Assembly: GCA_003133665.1 (NCBI GenBank) | Contig: PKYK01000037.1 | Location: 1-64,000 of the forward strand | Reading direction: 5' to 3' | DNA: 64,000 nt | DNA from: Acidimicrobiaceae bacterium | Lineage (GTDB): Bacteria; Actinomycetota; Acidimicrobiia; Acidimicrobiales; RAAP-2 | In this document: positions 49,274 to 60,080 of the stretch, piece by piece | Layout of the letters: every line of letters starts with the position of its first letter | Numbering within the stretch: position 1 is the stretch's first letter | Made by a program: the position numbers and the translations under genes | Notes under the pieces: generated by a model | The model's database searches: none | Told to the model about the DNA's origin: nothing | Seen by the model: the letters and a program-made list of their open reading frames with translations, nothing else

Positions 49274-50086
49274 TCAAGTCCCTGAACCAGCGGACTTCCC
49301 GACACTCTCACCGCTCGAGATCCGAGCCGCGTACGCGATCGGAGCGAGCGTCAGCACGAGAACACCCACGACCACCGCATTGACTTCTGGGAGCTGTTGA
49401 CCGAGGCGAATCGCTCCGAAGATCCAAAGCGGGAGCGTGTTCTGTGCACCAGCGGTGAACGTGGTCACAATGACCTCGTCGAAGCTCAACGCAAAGGCGA
49501 GGAGCGCTCCAGCGATTATTGCGGTGGACAGCATCGGCATCGTCACGAGGCGGAAGGTCTGAACAGGACTGGCCCCGAGGTCAGCCGAGGCCTCCAGGAG
49601 CGACATGGAGGTTCTTCGAAGTCGGGCTATGACGTTGTTGAACACGACGACGATACAGAACGTGGCGTGCCCGATCACAATGGTGTACAGCGAGAAGGGG
49701 ATCCCGGCCAGATTGAACGCCGACTGCAGGGCCAGCCCGGTAACGATTCCCGGCAGGGCGATCGGCAGGACGAGGAGAAGCGACACCGTATCGCGTCCAA
49801 AGAAGCGAAACCGGTGAATCCCAAAGGCAACAAGCATGCCGAGCACGAGGGCGATCGCCGTGGCGAGGACTCCGGCCTTGAGACTCAGCCACAAGGCACC
49901 ACGTACCGCGGGATCGTGCCAGGCCACCGAGAACCACGACGTCGTCCAGTGGTGAATGGGGAACGTCTGCACGTTCGAAGCGTCAAATGCGAAGAGAACA
50001 ATGACGAGCAGCGGCGCAATCAGGAAGAAGACAACGAAGGTCGCAAAAAGCGCCAGCCCTCCACGGGTGAATCGCGAGAGTCTCAT
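49274..50086 (-). CDS. potC: Polyamine-type ABC transporter permease (PotC-like)
   Basis: MLLVLPIALPGIVTGLALQSAF; SLLEASADLGASPVQTFRLVTMPMLSTAIIAGALLAFALSFDEVIVTTF. Confidence 0.85.
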   Translation of the reverse strand: MRLSRFTRGGLALFATFVVFFLIAPLLVIVLFAFDASNVQTFPIHHWTTSWFSVAWHDPAVRGALWLSLKAGVLATAIALVLGMLVAFGIHRFRFFGRDTVSLLLVLPIALPGIVTGLALQSAFNLAGIPFSLYTIVIGHATFCIVVVFNNVIARLRRTSMSLLEASADLGASPVQTFRLVTMPMLSTAIIAGALLAFALSFDEVIVTTFTAGAQNTLPLWIFGAIRLGQQLPEVNAVVVGVLVLTLAPIAYAARISSGESVGKSAGSGT

Positions 50087-51015
50087 AAGGCCTCAAAGGC
50101 ACCCGCGAACCTCGCGAGCAGCAGGTAGACGGCCATGATGGCGATCGATACGAAGGCGAGCGCGGCCGCGAAGGGGAGGTTGCCACCGTTCAGGGCGCTG
50201 TCGTAGATGGCATTACCGATGAAATTCGAACTCGAACCGCCGATCAGAAGCGGGGTGATGAAGTCCCCCAGCGTCAGCGAGAACGTGAAGATCGAACCCG
50301 CGACCACTCCCGGCAGCACCATCGGCAGCAGGATCCATCGGAACGTCGACCACGCGCCCGCGCCAAGGTCGGACGACGCCTCCAACAGGGAATCCGGCAC
50401 CCGTTCGAAGGCGCCGTATATCGGAACAATCATGAACGGCAACCAGAGATAGCTGAAGACAATCCACATTGCGATGTTGGAATAGGCGATGTGGGTGGTG
50501 GGCAGCCCCAAGCGAGACTCGATGCCCGGCAGCACCCCCTTGTCCGACAGGATGTTGATCCAGGCGTACACCTTGGCGAGGTAGCTCGCCCACAACGGGA
50601 GCAACAGCATGGCCAGGAGCAATTGACGCCATCGTCGGCTGGCAATCTTGGCGAGGAAGAAGGCGAAGGGCAGGGCGACCAGCGCATCAGTGACGGTCAC
50701 GGCCACCGCCATCACGAGAGTGCGAAGGATGATCGACCCGTACACCGGCTGGGTGAGAATCTGCGAGAAATTCGACCACGTCCACTGGTAGACGACACTC
50801 CCGGTCAGCGAGTTCACGGAGAAGAATGCCGTCACGAGCATGGTCACCAGTGACGCGAGATAGACCACCAAGAACCACAACAGCGGCGGAGAAAGCGTAA
50901 GGACGCCACGCAGCCAGGGGCGGCGCCACAGCGCCGCCCCTGCCCGCTGGCGTAGACGCGCTCCGTTCGACACGGAGTGCCCTACCCCGCTATCTGCGTC
51001 CAGGCCTGTTGCCAC
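50083..51015 (-). CDS. potB: Polyamine-type ABC transporter permease (PotB-like)
   Basis: MIVPIYGAFERVPDSLLEASSDLGAGAWSTFRWILLPMVLPGVVAGSIFTFSLTLGDFITPLLIGG. Confidence 0.85.
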   Translation of the reverse strand: MATGLDADSGVGHSVSNGARLRQRAGAALWRRPWLRGVLTLSPPLLWFLVVYLASLVTMLVTAFFSVNSLTGSVVYQWTWSNFSQILTQPVYGSIILRTLVMAVAVTVTDALVALPFAFFLAKIASRRWRQLLLAMLLLPLWASYLAKVYAWINILSDKGVLPGIESRLGLPTTHIAYSNIAMWIVFSYLWLPFMIVPIYGAFERVPDSLLEASSDLGAGAWSTFRWILLPMVLPGVVAGSIFTFSLTLGDFITPLLIGGSSSNFIGNAIYDSALNGGNLPFAAALAFVSIAIMAVYLLLARFAGAFEAL

Positions 51016-52175
51016 TGGGTGAAGTCAACGCAGTTCGACTTTCCATTTCCACAGGCCGCCAGCGGCGTCTTCCAGAACTTGATGGTCGAGAAGTACGAAG
51101 CGGGAGCGTTGGCGTGATACGCGGCGCAGCCACCCTTCTGCAGGGTGTTCATGATCGCGCACGCCTGGGTGTTGGCGGGGGTCTCACCAAAGTAGAGCGC
51201 CTCTTCGGCCTGAACCTTGGGCGTGGAGACGTACTGCATCCACTTGTACGCGCAATTGGGGTGCGGCGCGTTCGTGGCGAGCAGCCACGTGTCCGCCCAT
51301 CCGGTCGCCCCCTCGCTCGGAATCGTGTCAGCGACTTTCGCGCCAGCCGCCTGGAGGGTGTTCGTCTGGTACGGCCACGCCGCACCGGCTACCACTGAAC
51401 CGTTCTGGAACAACGAGATCTCCTGGCTCGCAAGGTCCCAGTACTTCTTGATCAGCGGGTGCTGGGTCTTTAGGAGGCTTACGGCCGCCTTGAACTGCGT
51501 CTGGGTGAGTTCGTACGGGTCGGTGATCTTGAGTTGCGGCTTCACCTTCGAGAGGTAGAGAGCGGCGTCGGCAATCTGAATCGGGTTGTTGGGCACCGTG
51601 ATCTTTCCCTTGTAGGCCTTGTTGTACAACACTGACCACGAAGTGGGGGCGGTGGCGAACGTCTTCGTCGAATACAGAAGGACATTGGGCCCGAACTCGT
51701 AGCTGATGCCGTAGTGACGACCATTGATCGTGTTGAACGAAGGCGCTTGCAGGAAAGGTCGGAACTGTTTCCACGACGGAACGAGATTGACATTGATCGG
51801 CTTGACGTTGCCGCCGTAGATAAGTCGCAGATCGGCGTCACCGGATGCCGAGACCAGGTCGTACTGATGGCCACCACCGTTGGCCATCAACGAGACCATC
51901 TCACTGGACGAGCCGGCGTACTTCACGTTGACCTTGCAGCCCGTGGACTTGGTGAACGGAGCGACCCACTGCGGTTGCGCGTAGCCCTCCCAGGCAATGA
52001 GGTTGAGGGTGCCTTCGCCCTTGCCCACTGACTGCTGGGGGGCCATTCCCTGCGTGGGCGGCGTGCTTGACGACGCACCGGCGGAACCAGCAAATGTCGC
52101 GGGAACGGCGCCAAGGCTGAGTATCAAGGCCATCACGCTGAAACCGGTCCACCGTCGAAATCGTGGATTATTCAT
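50982..52175 (-). CDS. potD: Polyamine-type ABC transporter substrate-binding protein (PotD-like)
   Basis: Signal peptide; LNLIAWEGYAQPQWVAPFTKSTGCKVNVKYAGSSSEMVSLM; YGISYEFGPNVLLY. Confidence 0.85.
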   Translation of the reverse strand: MNNPRFRRWTGFSVMALILSLGAVPATFAGSAGASSSTPPTQGMAPQQSVGKGEGTLNLIAWEGYAQPQWVAPFTKSTGCKVNVKYAGSSSEMVSLMANGGGHQYDLVSASGDADLRLIYGGNVKPINVNLVPSWKQFRPFLQAPSFNTINGRHYGISYEFGPNVLLYSTKTFATAPTSWSVLYNKAYKGKITVPNNPIQIADAALYLSKVKPQLKITDPYELTQTQFKAAVSLLKTQHPLIKKYWDLASQEISLFQNGSVVAGAAWPYQTNTLQAAGAKVADTIPSEGATGWADTWLLATNAPHPNCAYKWMQYVSTPKVQAEEALYFGETPANTQACAIMNTLQKGGCAAYHANAPASYFSTIKFWKTPLAACGNGKSNCVDFTQWQQAWTQIAG

Positions 52176-52191
52176 ACTGCTCCTTTGTCGG

Positions 52192-53253
52192 TTATCCGGG
52201 CTGACTTTCAGCACCGGAGGTGGTTGCTAGAGGAAATGCGTCGGCGAGGTCCCATGAAACCGTGACCTCACTGGTCGGCAACAATGAATCCTTCTCACCG
52301 CCGACCGATCGGTTCTGTCGAACGGCGGTGATTGATCTCCCGTCATCGAGCTCGACCGTAAAGCGTGTGACCATCCCGAGGTAGGCAACGTCGACCACGC
52401 GACCCTCGGCACCCACGTGCCCCGGGGACGGAGGACCTTGAGTGAGTTCTATCTTCTCCGGTCGCAGAACGGCTCGGCCAGCCGGCGTCACTATCACGTT
52501 GGACGTCCCGACGAACGACGCCACGAATTCGGTCGCGGGACGTTCGTAGACCTCGGTCGGCGGCCCGATCTGCTCGATCTGCCCGTCACGAAAGACCGCG
52601 AGCCGGTCACTCATCGTCAGCGCTTCCTCCTGATCGTGCGTGACGTAGATGAAGGTGATGCCAATCTGGCGCTGAATGCGCTTCAACTCCACCTGCATCT
52701 CCTGGCGAAGCTTCAGATCCAGGGCACCCAGAGGCTCATCCAGGAGTAGAACCTCGGGTTCGTTGACGATGGCGCGAGCCAGGGCCACCCGCTGGCGCTG
52801 ACCGCCCGAGAGCTGCGCCGGTTTGCGCTGAGCAAACTCAGTCATTCGAACCATCTCGAGCGCCGCCTGCACGCGATCGTTTCGCTGAATGCGCGGCACT
52901 CGGCGAACGCGAAGCCCGTACGCGACGTTCTCGGCAACGGTGAAGTGGGGGAAGAGCGCGTAATCCTGAAACACCGTGTTGACCCCGCGCTGATACGGGG
53001 GCTTGCCGGTGACGTCGACGCCGCGGAGCGAAATCGTGCCAGCGTCGGGCACTTCAAATCCAGCAATCAACCGAAGCAACGTCGTCTTGCCCGAACCCGA
53101 TGGGCCGAGCATCGTGAAGAATTCGCCGCGCGCAATGTCAAGGTCGACTTCGCGAACCGCCACGTGGGTACCGAAACGCTTGGTCACGCCCCGAAGGACG
53201 ATTCCCTGCTGCGAATCTGTGAGCGGGGTAGCGGGCGACGTCAAACTTGACAT
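52192..53253 (-). CDS. potA: Polyamine-type ABC transporter ATP-binding protein (PotA-like)
   Basis: LGPSGSGKTTLLRLIAG; QDYALFPHFTVAENVAYGLRVR; QLSGGQRQRVALARAIVNEPEVLLLDEPLGALD. Confidence 0.93.
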   Translation of the reverse strand: MSSLTSPATPLTDSQQGIVLRGVTKRFGTHVAVREVDLDIARGEFFTMLGPSGSGKTTLLRLIAGFEVPDAGTISLRGVDVTGKPPYQRGVNTVFQDYALFPHFTVAENVAYGLRVRRVPRIQRNDRVQAALEMVRMTEFAQRKPAQLSGGQRQRVALARAIVNEPEVLLLDEPLGALDLKLRQEMQVELKRIQRQIGITFIYVTHDQEEALTMSDRLAVFRDGQIEQIGPPTEVYERPATEFVASFVGTSNVIVTPAGRAVLRPEKIELTQGPPSPGHVGAEGRVVDVAYLGMVTRFTVELDDGRSITAVRQNRSVGGEKDSLLPTSEVTVSWDLADAFPLATTSGAESQPG

Positions 53254-53395
53254 TCCCTGACTTCCCCACGAAACATGTGCGAAGACTACACCGCCAAAAA
53301 CAGCGGCGGCGAATCGCTGCGCAAGGTCACCCTTCGGGCCTTTGCTTCACGAAACCTCTTTGGAGAATCCGAAAACGTCCGACTACCTGAGTCCG

Positions 53396-53803
53396 TTAGT
53401 TGGAGCTGTCCGGGCTTCTCGTATCGTGTGAACCGTTGGCAGGGCTGTAAGCATTGAATGCGTCCTCCAACTGAACCAACGCTGCATCACGGTCGGTAGA
53501 GGCCGTGATCACCGCCAATACGAACTGCGCGCGAGCGGTGCTGCGCGCTCCGGGTGTTCTTGCCACGCCCAGCGCATTGTGCAAGGCCGCTTGGGCGGCG
53601 ATTATCGACTTCTGGAAATTCCTGCTGATGACCTTTTCAGATTCTCGAAAGTGCTTGAGAGATGGCTGAACGGTTTTGGCTCCGACAAGCTGCGTCGACG
53701 GACTCTGCCCGCCGGTACCAGCAAAGGCCGCCGCCGGAACAGCAACGCCAAGCGTCACGCTGATCGCCAGCACGGCGCTGAGCCGAGTGAACCATGTTCT
53801 CAT
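53396..53803 (-). CDS. Hypothetical secreted protein
   Basis: MRTWFTRLSAVLAISVTLGVAVPAAAFAGTGG signal peptide, helical remainder. Confidence 0.6.
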   Translation of the reverse strand: MRTWFTRLSAVLAISVTLGVAVPAAAFAGTGGQSPSTQLVGAKTVQPSLKHFRESEKVISRNFQKSIIAAQAALHNALGVARTPGARSTARAQFVLAVITASTDRDAALVQLEDAFNAYSPANGSHDTRSPDSSN

Positions 53804-53957
53804 GCTTGTTTCCCCAATTCGGACAACCTGAATCGTACTAACCGAGGTTGTGAAAACGTTGTGAAGGGGCAGATACTTTGATGGGAGCTTGGTCGGAGAC
53901 CCTTCCACGATGACCCCCTGGTGTGGCGAAGTACGCTCGCTTCAAAGGATGTGGGTT

Positions 53958-54648
53958 CTTGCCATTAGTTCTCGTAGTTGACGATGAAGCAGGCGTGCGC
54001 GATCTGCTTTGTGACGCCCTGAGGATTGCCGGTTACGACACTGAAGCCGCAATTGACGGTGCTGACGCACTGCGAATCTGGAAGAGTCAAGCAATTGACC
54101 TCTGCATCGTGGACATCAACATGCCAAACATGGACGGCTTCGAGTTCGTCGAAGCTGTTCGAAAGCAGAACGATGCCACACCCATACTTCTCTTGTCGGC
54201 GCGCGATTCTGCCAGCGACGTCGCCAAGGGCCTGCGCTTTGGCGCAGACGACTACGTACGCAAACCGTTCAGCCTGGAAGAACTTCTCCTGCGGGTGGGG
54301 GCGATTCTTCGTCGCACCAGCGGCTCCAGCGAAGGAGACCTCTCGTACAAGTGCGGGCCATTGATGATGAACGTCGATCGCCATGAGGTCACGTTCAACG
54401 ACGAAGTCATTGAGATGTCCGCCACCGAGTTTCGCCTGCTTGAGATTCTTCTCGCACGAAAGAACCGGTTGCTAACTCGAGAACAGCTGCTCAACGAAGT
54501 CTGGGACATTGACTTCGATTCAGAGACGTCCGTGCTCGACACCTACATCTCTTACCTTCGAAAGAAGATTCACCATGACGGCTTCGCCCCGATTGTCACG
54601 GTGCGGGGAGTCGGTTTCAAGTTGGTTGACGCTGTTGCCTCGGCATGA
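53958..54648 (+). CDS. OmpR-family response regulator
   Basis: LPLVLVVDDEAGVRDLL...LCIVDINMPNMDG...GADDYVRKPFSLEELL; wHTH TREQLLNEVWDIDFDSETSVLDTYISYLRKK. Open frame extends to 53923. Confidence 0.9.
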
Positions 54649-56012
54649 AGCTTTCGACCCGGCTCACCGCACTCCTAATAGCAATTACCACGGTTGTCGC
54701 GCTTCTCGTCGGGTGGTTTGCGGTCTCCACGAGTTCACGAGCCGACTACTCGTCGCTCGACGACACGATCAACGCGGTGATCGCGAGCGGGAAGGGGCAT
54801 CCCCTCACCGCTCTCAGTAGCGCCCTCAGCATCGTCCAGCAGAACAACTACGACTTGACGCTCGACGTGGTGGGACCCACCGGATCGGTCACGCAAATCG
54901 TTTCGGGTGATGTCCCACTGACACGTTCCCCGAGTATGGCCGACGTTCTTCATTCGCTCGCTCACGTGCGGTCATCATCGAACCTGCCGGGATTCCGCTA
55001 TCGATCAATCAGCATCGGCGCGGGCGACTACCTGCTGGTCGCGAAGTCAACTGGAGCGATCGCCGATCGAACGCACCAACTCGTCGTTCGCACCATAGGT
55101 GTTGGTCTCTTGGCGGCCCTGATGATGGGGATCGTGGCCCGACTCTTCATGCGGCGCGATCTGCGAACCATTGATGAGCTCATTGCGTTCGCGACCTCTG
55201 TGGCCCACGGCGACGTACAGCATTCAATTCCACCGGCGGCCGGGAGCACAGATATCCGAGAACTGCAGACCGCGCTCTCCCAAATGGTTCAGTCACTGCA
55301 GAAGACAATCGAAACCGAGCAGAGAATCACGAAGGCAACCCAGCAGTTCATCGGCGACGCCTCCCACGAGCTTCGAACGCCCCTCACGGTGATCAAGGGC
55401 TACGCCGAACTCCTGTCGAACCCCGGGCTGACCAATGCCCAACGAGACAGGGCACTAGAGAGGGTTCAGAAGGAGGTCGGTCGAATGGACGGGCTGGTGA
55501 ACGACCTGCTCTTCTTGGCCGAAGTGAACGAGATGCCACTGCTCGAAGGAACGTCCGTCGACCTGAGCGATCTGGTATCGGTCAATGCACGAGACTTCGC
55601 CACGGATCATCCGGAACGCACCGTCGTGACGGCCATTGAACCAGGCCTGCGCGTGACTGGTCGCCTCGACTTCTTGGAGCGACTCGTCGTCAACGCGCTG
55701 AGCAACATCGCTCGCCACACTGGCGAAGCGGATACTGTCCGGATCTCACTGCACCTCGAGGGACCTCGTTTGGAAGTTCGATTCGAGGATTCGGGTCCGG
55801 GCATGCCTGGCAACACCTACGGCGCACGCCCCGAGCGATTTCAACGATTCGACAACTCTCGATCTCGAGCTACGGGGGGTTCTGGTCTCGGGATGAGCAT
55901 CATGGCCGATGTCGCCACGGCGATGGGAGGCGTCATGACGACATCAAAGAGCCCTTTGGGAGGGCTTGCACTGGCTTTCAGTTTTCCTTGCGCGACAGCG
56001 CCACCCAGGTGA
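54645..56012 (+). CDS. HAMP-domain sensor histidine kinase
   Basis: FIGDASHELRTPLTVIKGYAELL; VRFEDSGPGMP; GGSGLGMSIM; overlaps the regulator start (ATGA). Confidence 0.92.
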   Translation: MKLSTRLTALLIAITTVVALLVGWFAVSTSSRADYSSLDDTINAVIASGKGHPLTALSSALSIVQQNNYDLTLDVVGPTGSVTQIVSGDVPLTRSPSMADVLHSLAHVRSSSNLPGFRYRSISIGAGDYLLVAKSTGAIADRTHQLVVRTIGVGLLAALMMGIVARLFMRRDLRTIDELIAFATSVAHGDVQHSIPPAAGSTDIRELQTALSQMVQSLQKTIETEQRITKATQQFIGDASHELRTPLTVIKGYAELLSNPGLTNAQRDRALERVQKEVGRMDGLVNDLLFLAEVNEMPLLEGTSVDLSDLVSVNARDFATDHPERTVVTAIEPGLRVTGRLDFLERLVVNALSNIARHTGEADTVRISLHLEGPRLEVRFEDSGPGMPGNTYGARPERFQRFDNSRSRATGGSGLGMSIMADVATAMGGVMTTSKSPLGGLALAFSFPCATAPPR

Positions 56013-56595
56013 ATGACTGGATCGCGCCAGTCGGAGTCAGGTGCTCTTCTCGTTCGTGCGATTTCAGAGTAAAACTCTCGCTGAAGACCTTCTGGAGATC
56101 CTCGGCGGAGTAGCGACGCACCGGCAGCCCCGAGCAATGCGTCGGCCCGTCTTCGGCAAATACTCCCAATATCAGCGTGCCACCCGGCCGAATCGCCTTG
56201 GTCGCATTCTCAACGTAACGCGCCCTCGGCTCAGGTTCGGTCAGAAAATGGAAGACGGCGCGATCGTGCCACAAGTCAAAGCGTCGCGATGGCCTCCAAT
56301 CTGTCACATCACCGACGACGCACTTCAGTCGTCCGGCAGAATCGCCAATTCGAACCAGGACTTCGTTCAGCGCGGCCTGCGAAACGTCCAGCAGGGTGAC
56401 ATCGACGTAGTTGAGCGCCATCAGTCGATCGGCAAGAAATGAAGCGCCGGCGCCCACGTCGATTATGGACGAAGTCGCGACAGAATTCTGCTGAATGAGG
56501 CGCAACGAAACGTACGGCTCACGTTGAAACCAACTCACATCCGACGTGGGTCGGGTGGAGTAGATCTCGTCCCAATGGTCAACGGTGCTGGCCAT
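55978..56595 (-). CDS. Class I SAM-dependent methyltransferase
   Basis: WDEIYSTRPTSDVSWFQREPYVSL; IIDVGAGASFLADRL; FDLWHDRAVFHFLTEPE. Confidence 0.85.
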   Translation of the reverse strand: MASTVDHWDEIYSTRPTSDVSWFQREPYVSLRLIQQNSVATSSIIDVGAGASFLADRLMALNYVDVTLLDVSQAALNEVLVRIGDSAGRLKCVVGDVTDWRPSRRFDLWHDRAVFHFLTEPEPRARYVENATKAIRPGGTLILGVFAEDGPTHCSGLPVRRYSAEDLQKVFSESFTLKSHEREEHLTPTGAIQSFTWVALSRKEN

Positions 56596-56663
56596 TTAGT
56601 GGACGGGCTCGCGTCGACCCGGGACTTGACAATTCGCTCGCAGACCTCCAGAGGCCACCTGAA

Positions 56664-56915
56664 CTACTTGGTCCCTTCCAGAAGTGCGAGGCGCGCCTTG
56701 AACTCGGCTTCGTCGATTTCGCCGTTGGCGAATCTCGTTTTGAGGATCTCAACCGGCGACTGGCGCATCCAGGGAGCTTCATTCCGGTGACGACTGAAAT
56801 GTCGAACCGTGGCCACGATGGCGAAGGCGAACAGGGACCAAAAGAGAACCATCCCTATCAGCATCACAATCCACCAACCGGGCCCAGCACCTTGGTCATG
56901 CCAGCCGTACATCAT
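56664..56915 (-). CDS. SHOCT-domain small membrane protein
   Basis: TM segment then PVEILKTRFANGEIDEAEFKARLALL. Confidence 0.85.
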   Translation of the reverse strand: MMYGWHDQGAGPGWWIVMLIGMVLFWSLFAFAIVATVRHFSRHRNEAPWMRQSPVEILKTRFANGEIDEAEFKARLALLEGTK

Positions 56916-57402
56916 CGTGGACTCCCTTTGTCGAGCTCTGAAAACACCCTACATCCGATGACTAATCGTCCAACTGGCGGCCAAGTCAACGGCGAATTGG
57001 TGGACTGCTCAGGAGAATCGGTGCCCAATGGCGGATGCGTCGGTTGAATCAGCAAACGTCTCGATCGGTGATGCACCGGAGCGACGCCATCGGCCCATCG
57101 CCGGTGGCCAATTCCCTCCGTGCAACCGGCCAAACCCAACGACCAACGATTGCCCGATGCCCAAGGAGGTGGGTTCCTCTCGTCCAACTCCCTTGTCGAC
57201 GGTCAGGGAGCGATCTCATTCCCTCGAAGAATTGAAATCCACATTCGAGAATCCGGGTTCTCGTTGTCGCCGTCGTCGAAGCGCAGAGCCCAAAGAGAGG
57301 CGAAGCAGGCAAGGTTACGCGAAGGTGAAATCTGGGAGAACGGCAGGGAAACTGGGGCTCTTCCCAGTTAAGAGGATCCGAATCCTCGGCTAGAAGGGAG
57401 GT

Positions 57403-58575
57403 GTGCATAACTCCTTTCTTCTCGCCCTCGTCGTCATCGTGGCCCTGGCGTTCGACTTCACCAACGGCTTTCACGACACGGCGAATGCCGTCGCCCCCAC
57501 GGTGGCCACCGGGGCCCTGAAGCCTCGGACGGCGGTCCTTCTCAGCAGTGCCTTGAACCTCGCGGGGGCCTTTCTGTCGCTCAAGGTTGCCGCCACCGTG
57601 GCCAGCGGAATCGTGCAGCAGGGCCAGATAGTCCTGCCCGTCGTCTTTGGGGGCCTGGTCGGCGCTATCGCGTGGAACGTCACTACCTGGTACTTCGGCA
57701 TCCCCTCGAGCTCGAGCCACGCGCTTATCGGCGGGGTTGTCGGAGCGATGATGGCCCACGCCGGAGGCAGCGCCGTGCTGTGGAGCGGGATCACGGGAAA
57801 GGTGCTCGCGCCCTCGATCGCGGCGCCCATCTTCGCACTGCTGATTGCTGCGTTCGCCACGACGCTGTCGCGGCACCTCACGGCGAAGACCGACGGCTCG
57901 ACCAAAGCATGGGGGATGCGAGTTGGACAGATTGGTTCGTCATCGCTCCTGTCAATTGCTCACGGCACCAATGACGCACAGAAGACGATGGGTGTGATCA
58001 CCCTCGCGCTTATCGCCAATGGCACCCTCGGCGCGAACAGCGCCACCCCAAAATGGGTCGTCGTGCTTTGCGGCGTCGCAATTGCGATGGGGACATTCAT
58101 TGGGGGCTGGCGAATCATCAGAACCATGGGTCAAGGTTTCACGAAACTGAGTCCCACACAAGGATTCGCTTCCCAGGTGACGTCATCGGTCGTCATTCTC
58201 ACGTCGAGCCACTTCGGAATGCCGCTCTCGACAACCTACGTGGCGACCGGTTCCATTCTGGGGTCGGGCGTTGGCACCCGCAAGCGGAGAGTTCATTGGG
58301 CACTGGCTGGACGAGTCGGCGTGGCCTGGTTGATCACGTTGCCATCCGCCGCCCTCTTCGGGGCGGTGTGTTTCTACGGTGAACGGCTTCTCGGTTATCC
58401 ACTCGGCGTCGTGGTGATGGGGCTGCTCCTGGCGCTCTACTGCAGCTTCATCTTCCTGCGCTCGCGCAACGACAGGATCCACGCCCACAACGTCAACGAC
58501 CACTGGGGCGAACACACTGAGGCCTTCGAGAAGGTACCCAAGCCCGTCGAAGAAGTGACCGCGGGCAAGTCGTGA
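57403..58575 (+). CDS. Inorganic phosphate transporter (PiT family)
   Basis: LAFDFTNGFHDTANAVAPTVATGAL; WYFGIPSSSSHALIGGVVGA; AHGTNDAQKTMGVI; SSHFGMPLSTTYVATGSILGSG. Confidence 0.93.
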   Translation: MHNSFLLALVVIVALAFDFTNGFHDTANAVAPTVATGALKPRTAVLLSSALNLAGAFLSLKVAATVASGIVQQGQIVLPVVFGGLVGAIAWNVTTWYFGIPSSSSHALIGGVVGAMMAHAGGSAVLWSGITGKVLAPSIAAPIFALLIAAFATTLSRHLTAKTDGSTKAWGMRVGQIGSSSLLSIAHGTNDAQKTMGVITLALIANGTLGANSATPKWVVVLCGVAIAMGTFIGGWRIIRTMGQGFTKLSPTQGFASQVTSSVVILTSSHFGMPLSTTYVATGSILGSGVGTRKRRVHWALAGRVGVAWLITLPSAALFGAVCFYGERLLGYPLGVVVMGLLLALYCSFIFLRSRNDRIHAHNVNDHWGEHTEAFEKVPKPVEEVTAGKS

Positions 58576-58811
58576 CGACGCCGGCACCATTCATCAATTG
58601 GCACGCCCTCGGTCAGGTGTTGTTGACGAGCGTCGTCACCGGCGTGGGCATTGTGGTCCTGTTCTCGGTCTGCGTCTACTCGCTCGCAGTGTTTCGCCGG
58701 ACCGGTTCTTCGGTGTCCGTGCGCACCCTTAATGGCCTGATAATGACTGTCACGTTGATTGCCATTGCGGCAATGGTTGTCTGGGGTCTCTACGTCATCA
58801 TTCACAAGTAG
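58572..58811 (+). CDS. Small two-TM membrane protein, coupled to PiT gene
   Basis: Two hydrophobic segments; start overlaps the PiT stop. Confidence 0.65.
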   Translation: MTTPAPFINWHALGQVLLTSVVTGVGIVVLFSVCVYSLAVFRRTGSSVSVRTLNGLIMTVTLIAIAAMVVWGLYVIIHK

Positions 58812-58901
58812 GTCCGGTCCATCGGGAGGCTGGCGACGACTCTCGATTCCTTCGCGAGATGACTTCACCCCGATGCGCTCGGTTCTATGTTCTGTACTAT
58901 G

Positions 58902-60080
58902 ACGGACAGCGGCGTACGGTTCCCTCCCGACTTCTTGTGGGGTACGGCGACGTCGGGCTACCAAATCGAAGGCGGTGGAACGAACACCGACTGGTGGCGC
59001 TTCGAGCACACCTAGGGAAGCGGCACCGCTGAACCTTGTGGCGACGCCTGCGACTCATGGAACCGCTACGAAGAGGACCTCGACCTGATTGAATCGCTGG
59101 GTCTCAACTCCTTTCGGCTATCGGTTGAGTGGGCGCGGATCGAACCCCGTCAGGGGGAGTTTTCGTCGTCAGCCCTCGCGCACTACCACGACGTGCTGGC
59201 GAGTTGCCAGCGCCGGTCAATTGTGCCCGTCGTGACGCTGCACCACTTCACGCTGCCACTCTGGGTCGCTGACGCGGGTGGCTTCGAGAATCCAGTTATC
59301 GCGACATGGATGGCCGACTACGCCCGGGTTGTCGGCGAAGCGCTTGGTGACAACATTGGCGTCGCCTGCCCTATCAACGAACCAAACATCGTCGCGGTGA
59401 TGGGGTACCTCGCAGCCCGATTCCCGCCCCAAGTGAGCAGTTGGGATCGATTCGTGGAAGTGAACAGAAACCTGCGGACGTGCCACGTCGCTATGCGCGA
59501 AGTACTTCGCGCGGGCCCCGGCAACTTCCCCATCGGCCTCGCCCTTTCGATGCAAGAGTACGAAGCGGTTCCTGGCGGCGACGATCTGCTCGACTCACTG
59601 CGCCACGAAATGGAAGACGAGTACCTACGCGCCACCGAGGGCGACGACTTCGTAGGCGTGCAGTGCTACACGAAACTCCTTATCGGACCCGGCGGAATCG
59701 ATGAGCATCCCAAAGGCGAACTGACCGAGATGGGCTACCTGTTCTGGCCGCAGTGCGTCGAGTACACGGTTCGACGAGCGGCGCAGCTCACCAGCCTGCC
59801 GATCATCGTCACCGAAAACGGCATCGGCACGAACGACGACGCGCAGCGAATTCGCTATCTCACCGAAGCCCTTCGGGGGCTCAAGAAGGTCCAGGACGAG
59901 GGTATCGACGTTCGCGGTTACTTCCAGTGGTCGCTGCTCGACAACTTCGAGTGGACGTTCGGGTACGGGCCGAAATTCGGGATTGTCGAAGTCGACCGCA
60001 CGACCTTCGAACGAAAGACGAAGCCATCGGCTCAGTGGTACGGCGAGGCGACGCGCAACTACCCGAACAGCGCGGCCTGA
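58902..60080 (+). pseudogene. GH1 family beta-glucosidase interrupted by in-frame TAG at codon 38
   Basis: MTDSGVRFPPDFLWGTATSGYQIEGGGTNTDWWRFEHT*GSGTAEPCGDACDSWNRYEEDLDLIESLGLNSFRLSVEWARIEP... continues in frame to ITENGIGTND...YFQWSLLDNFEWTFGYGPKFGIVEVD. Confidence 0.85.

Noticed and set aside
59013-59015. TAG in the GH1 gene as a pyrrolysine or recoding site
   Set aside because: No pyl genes or recoding element visible; mutation or sequencing error is simpler.
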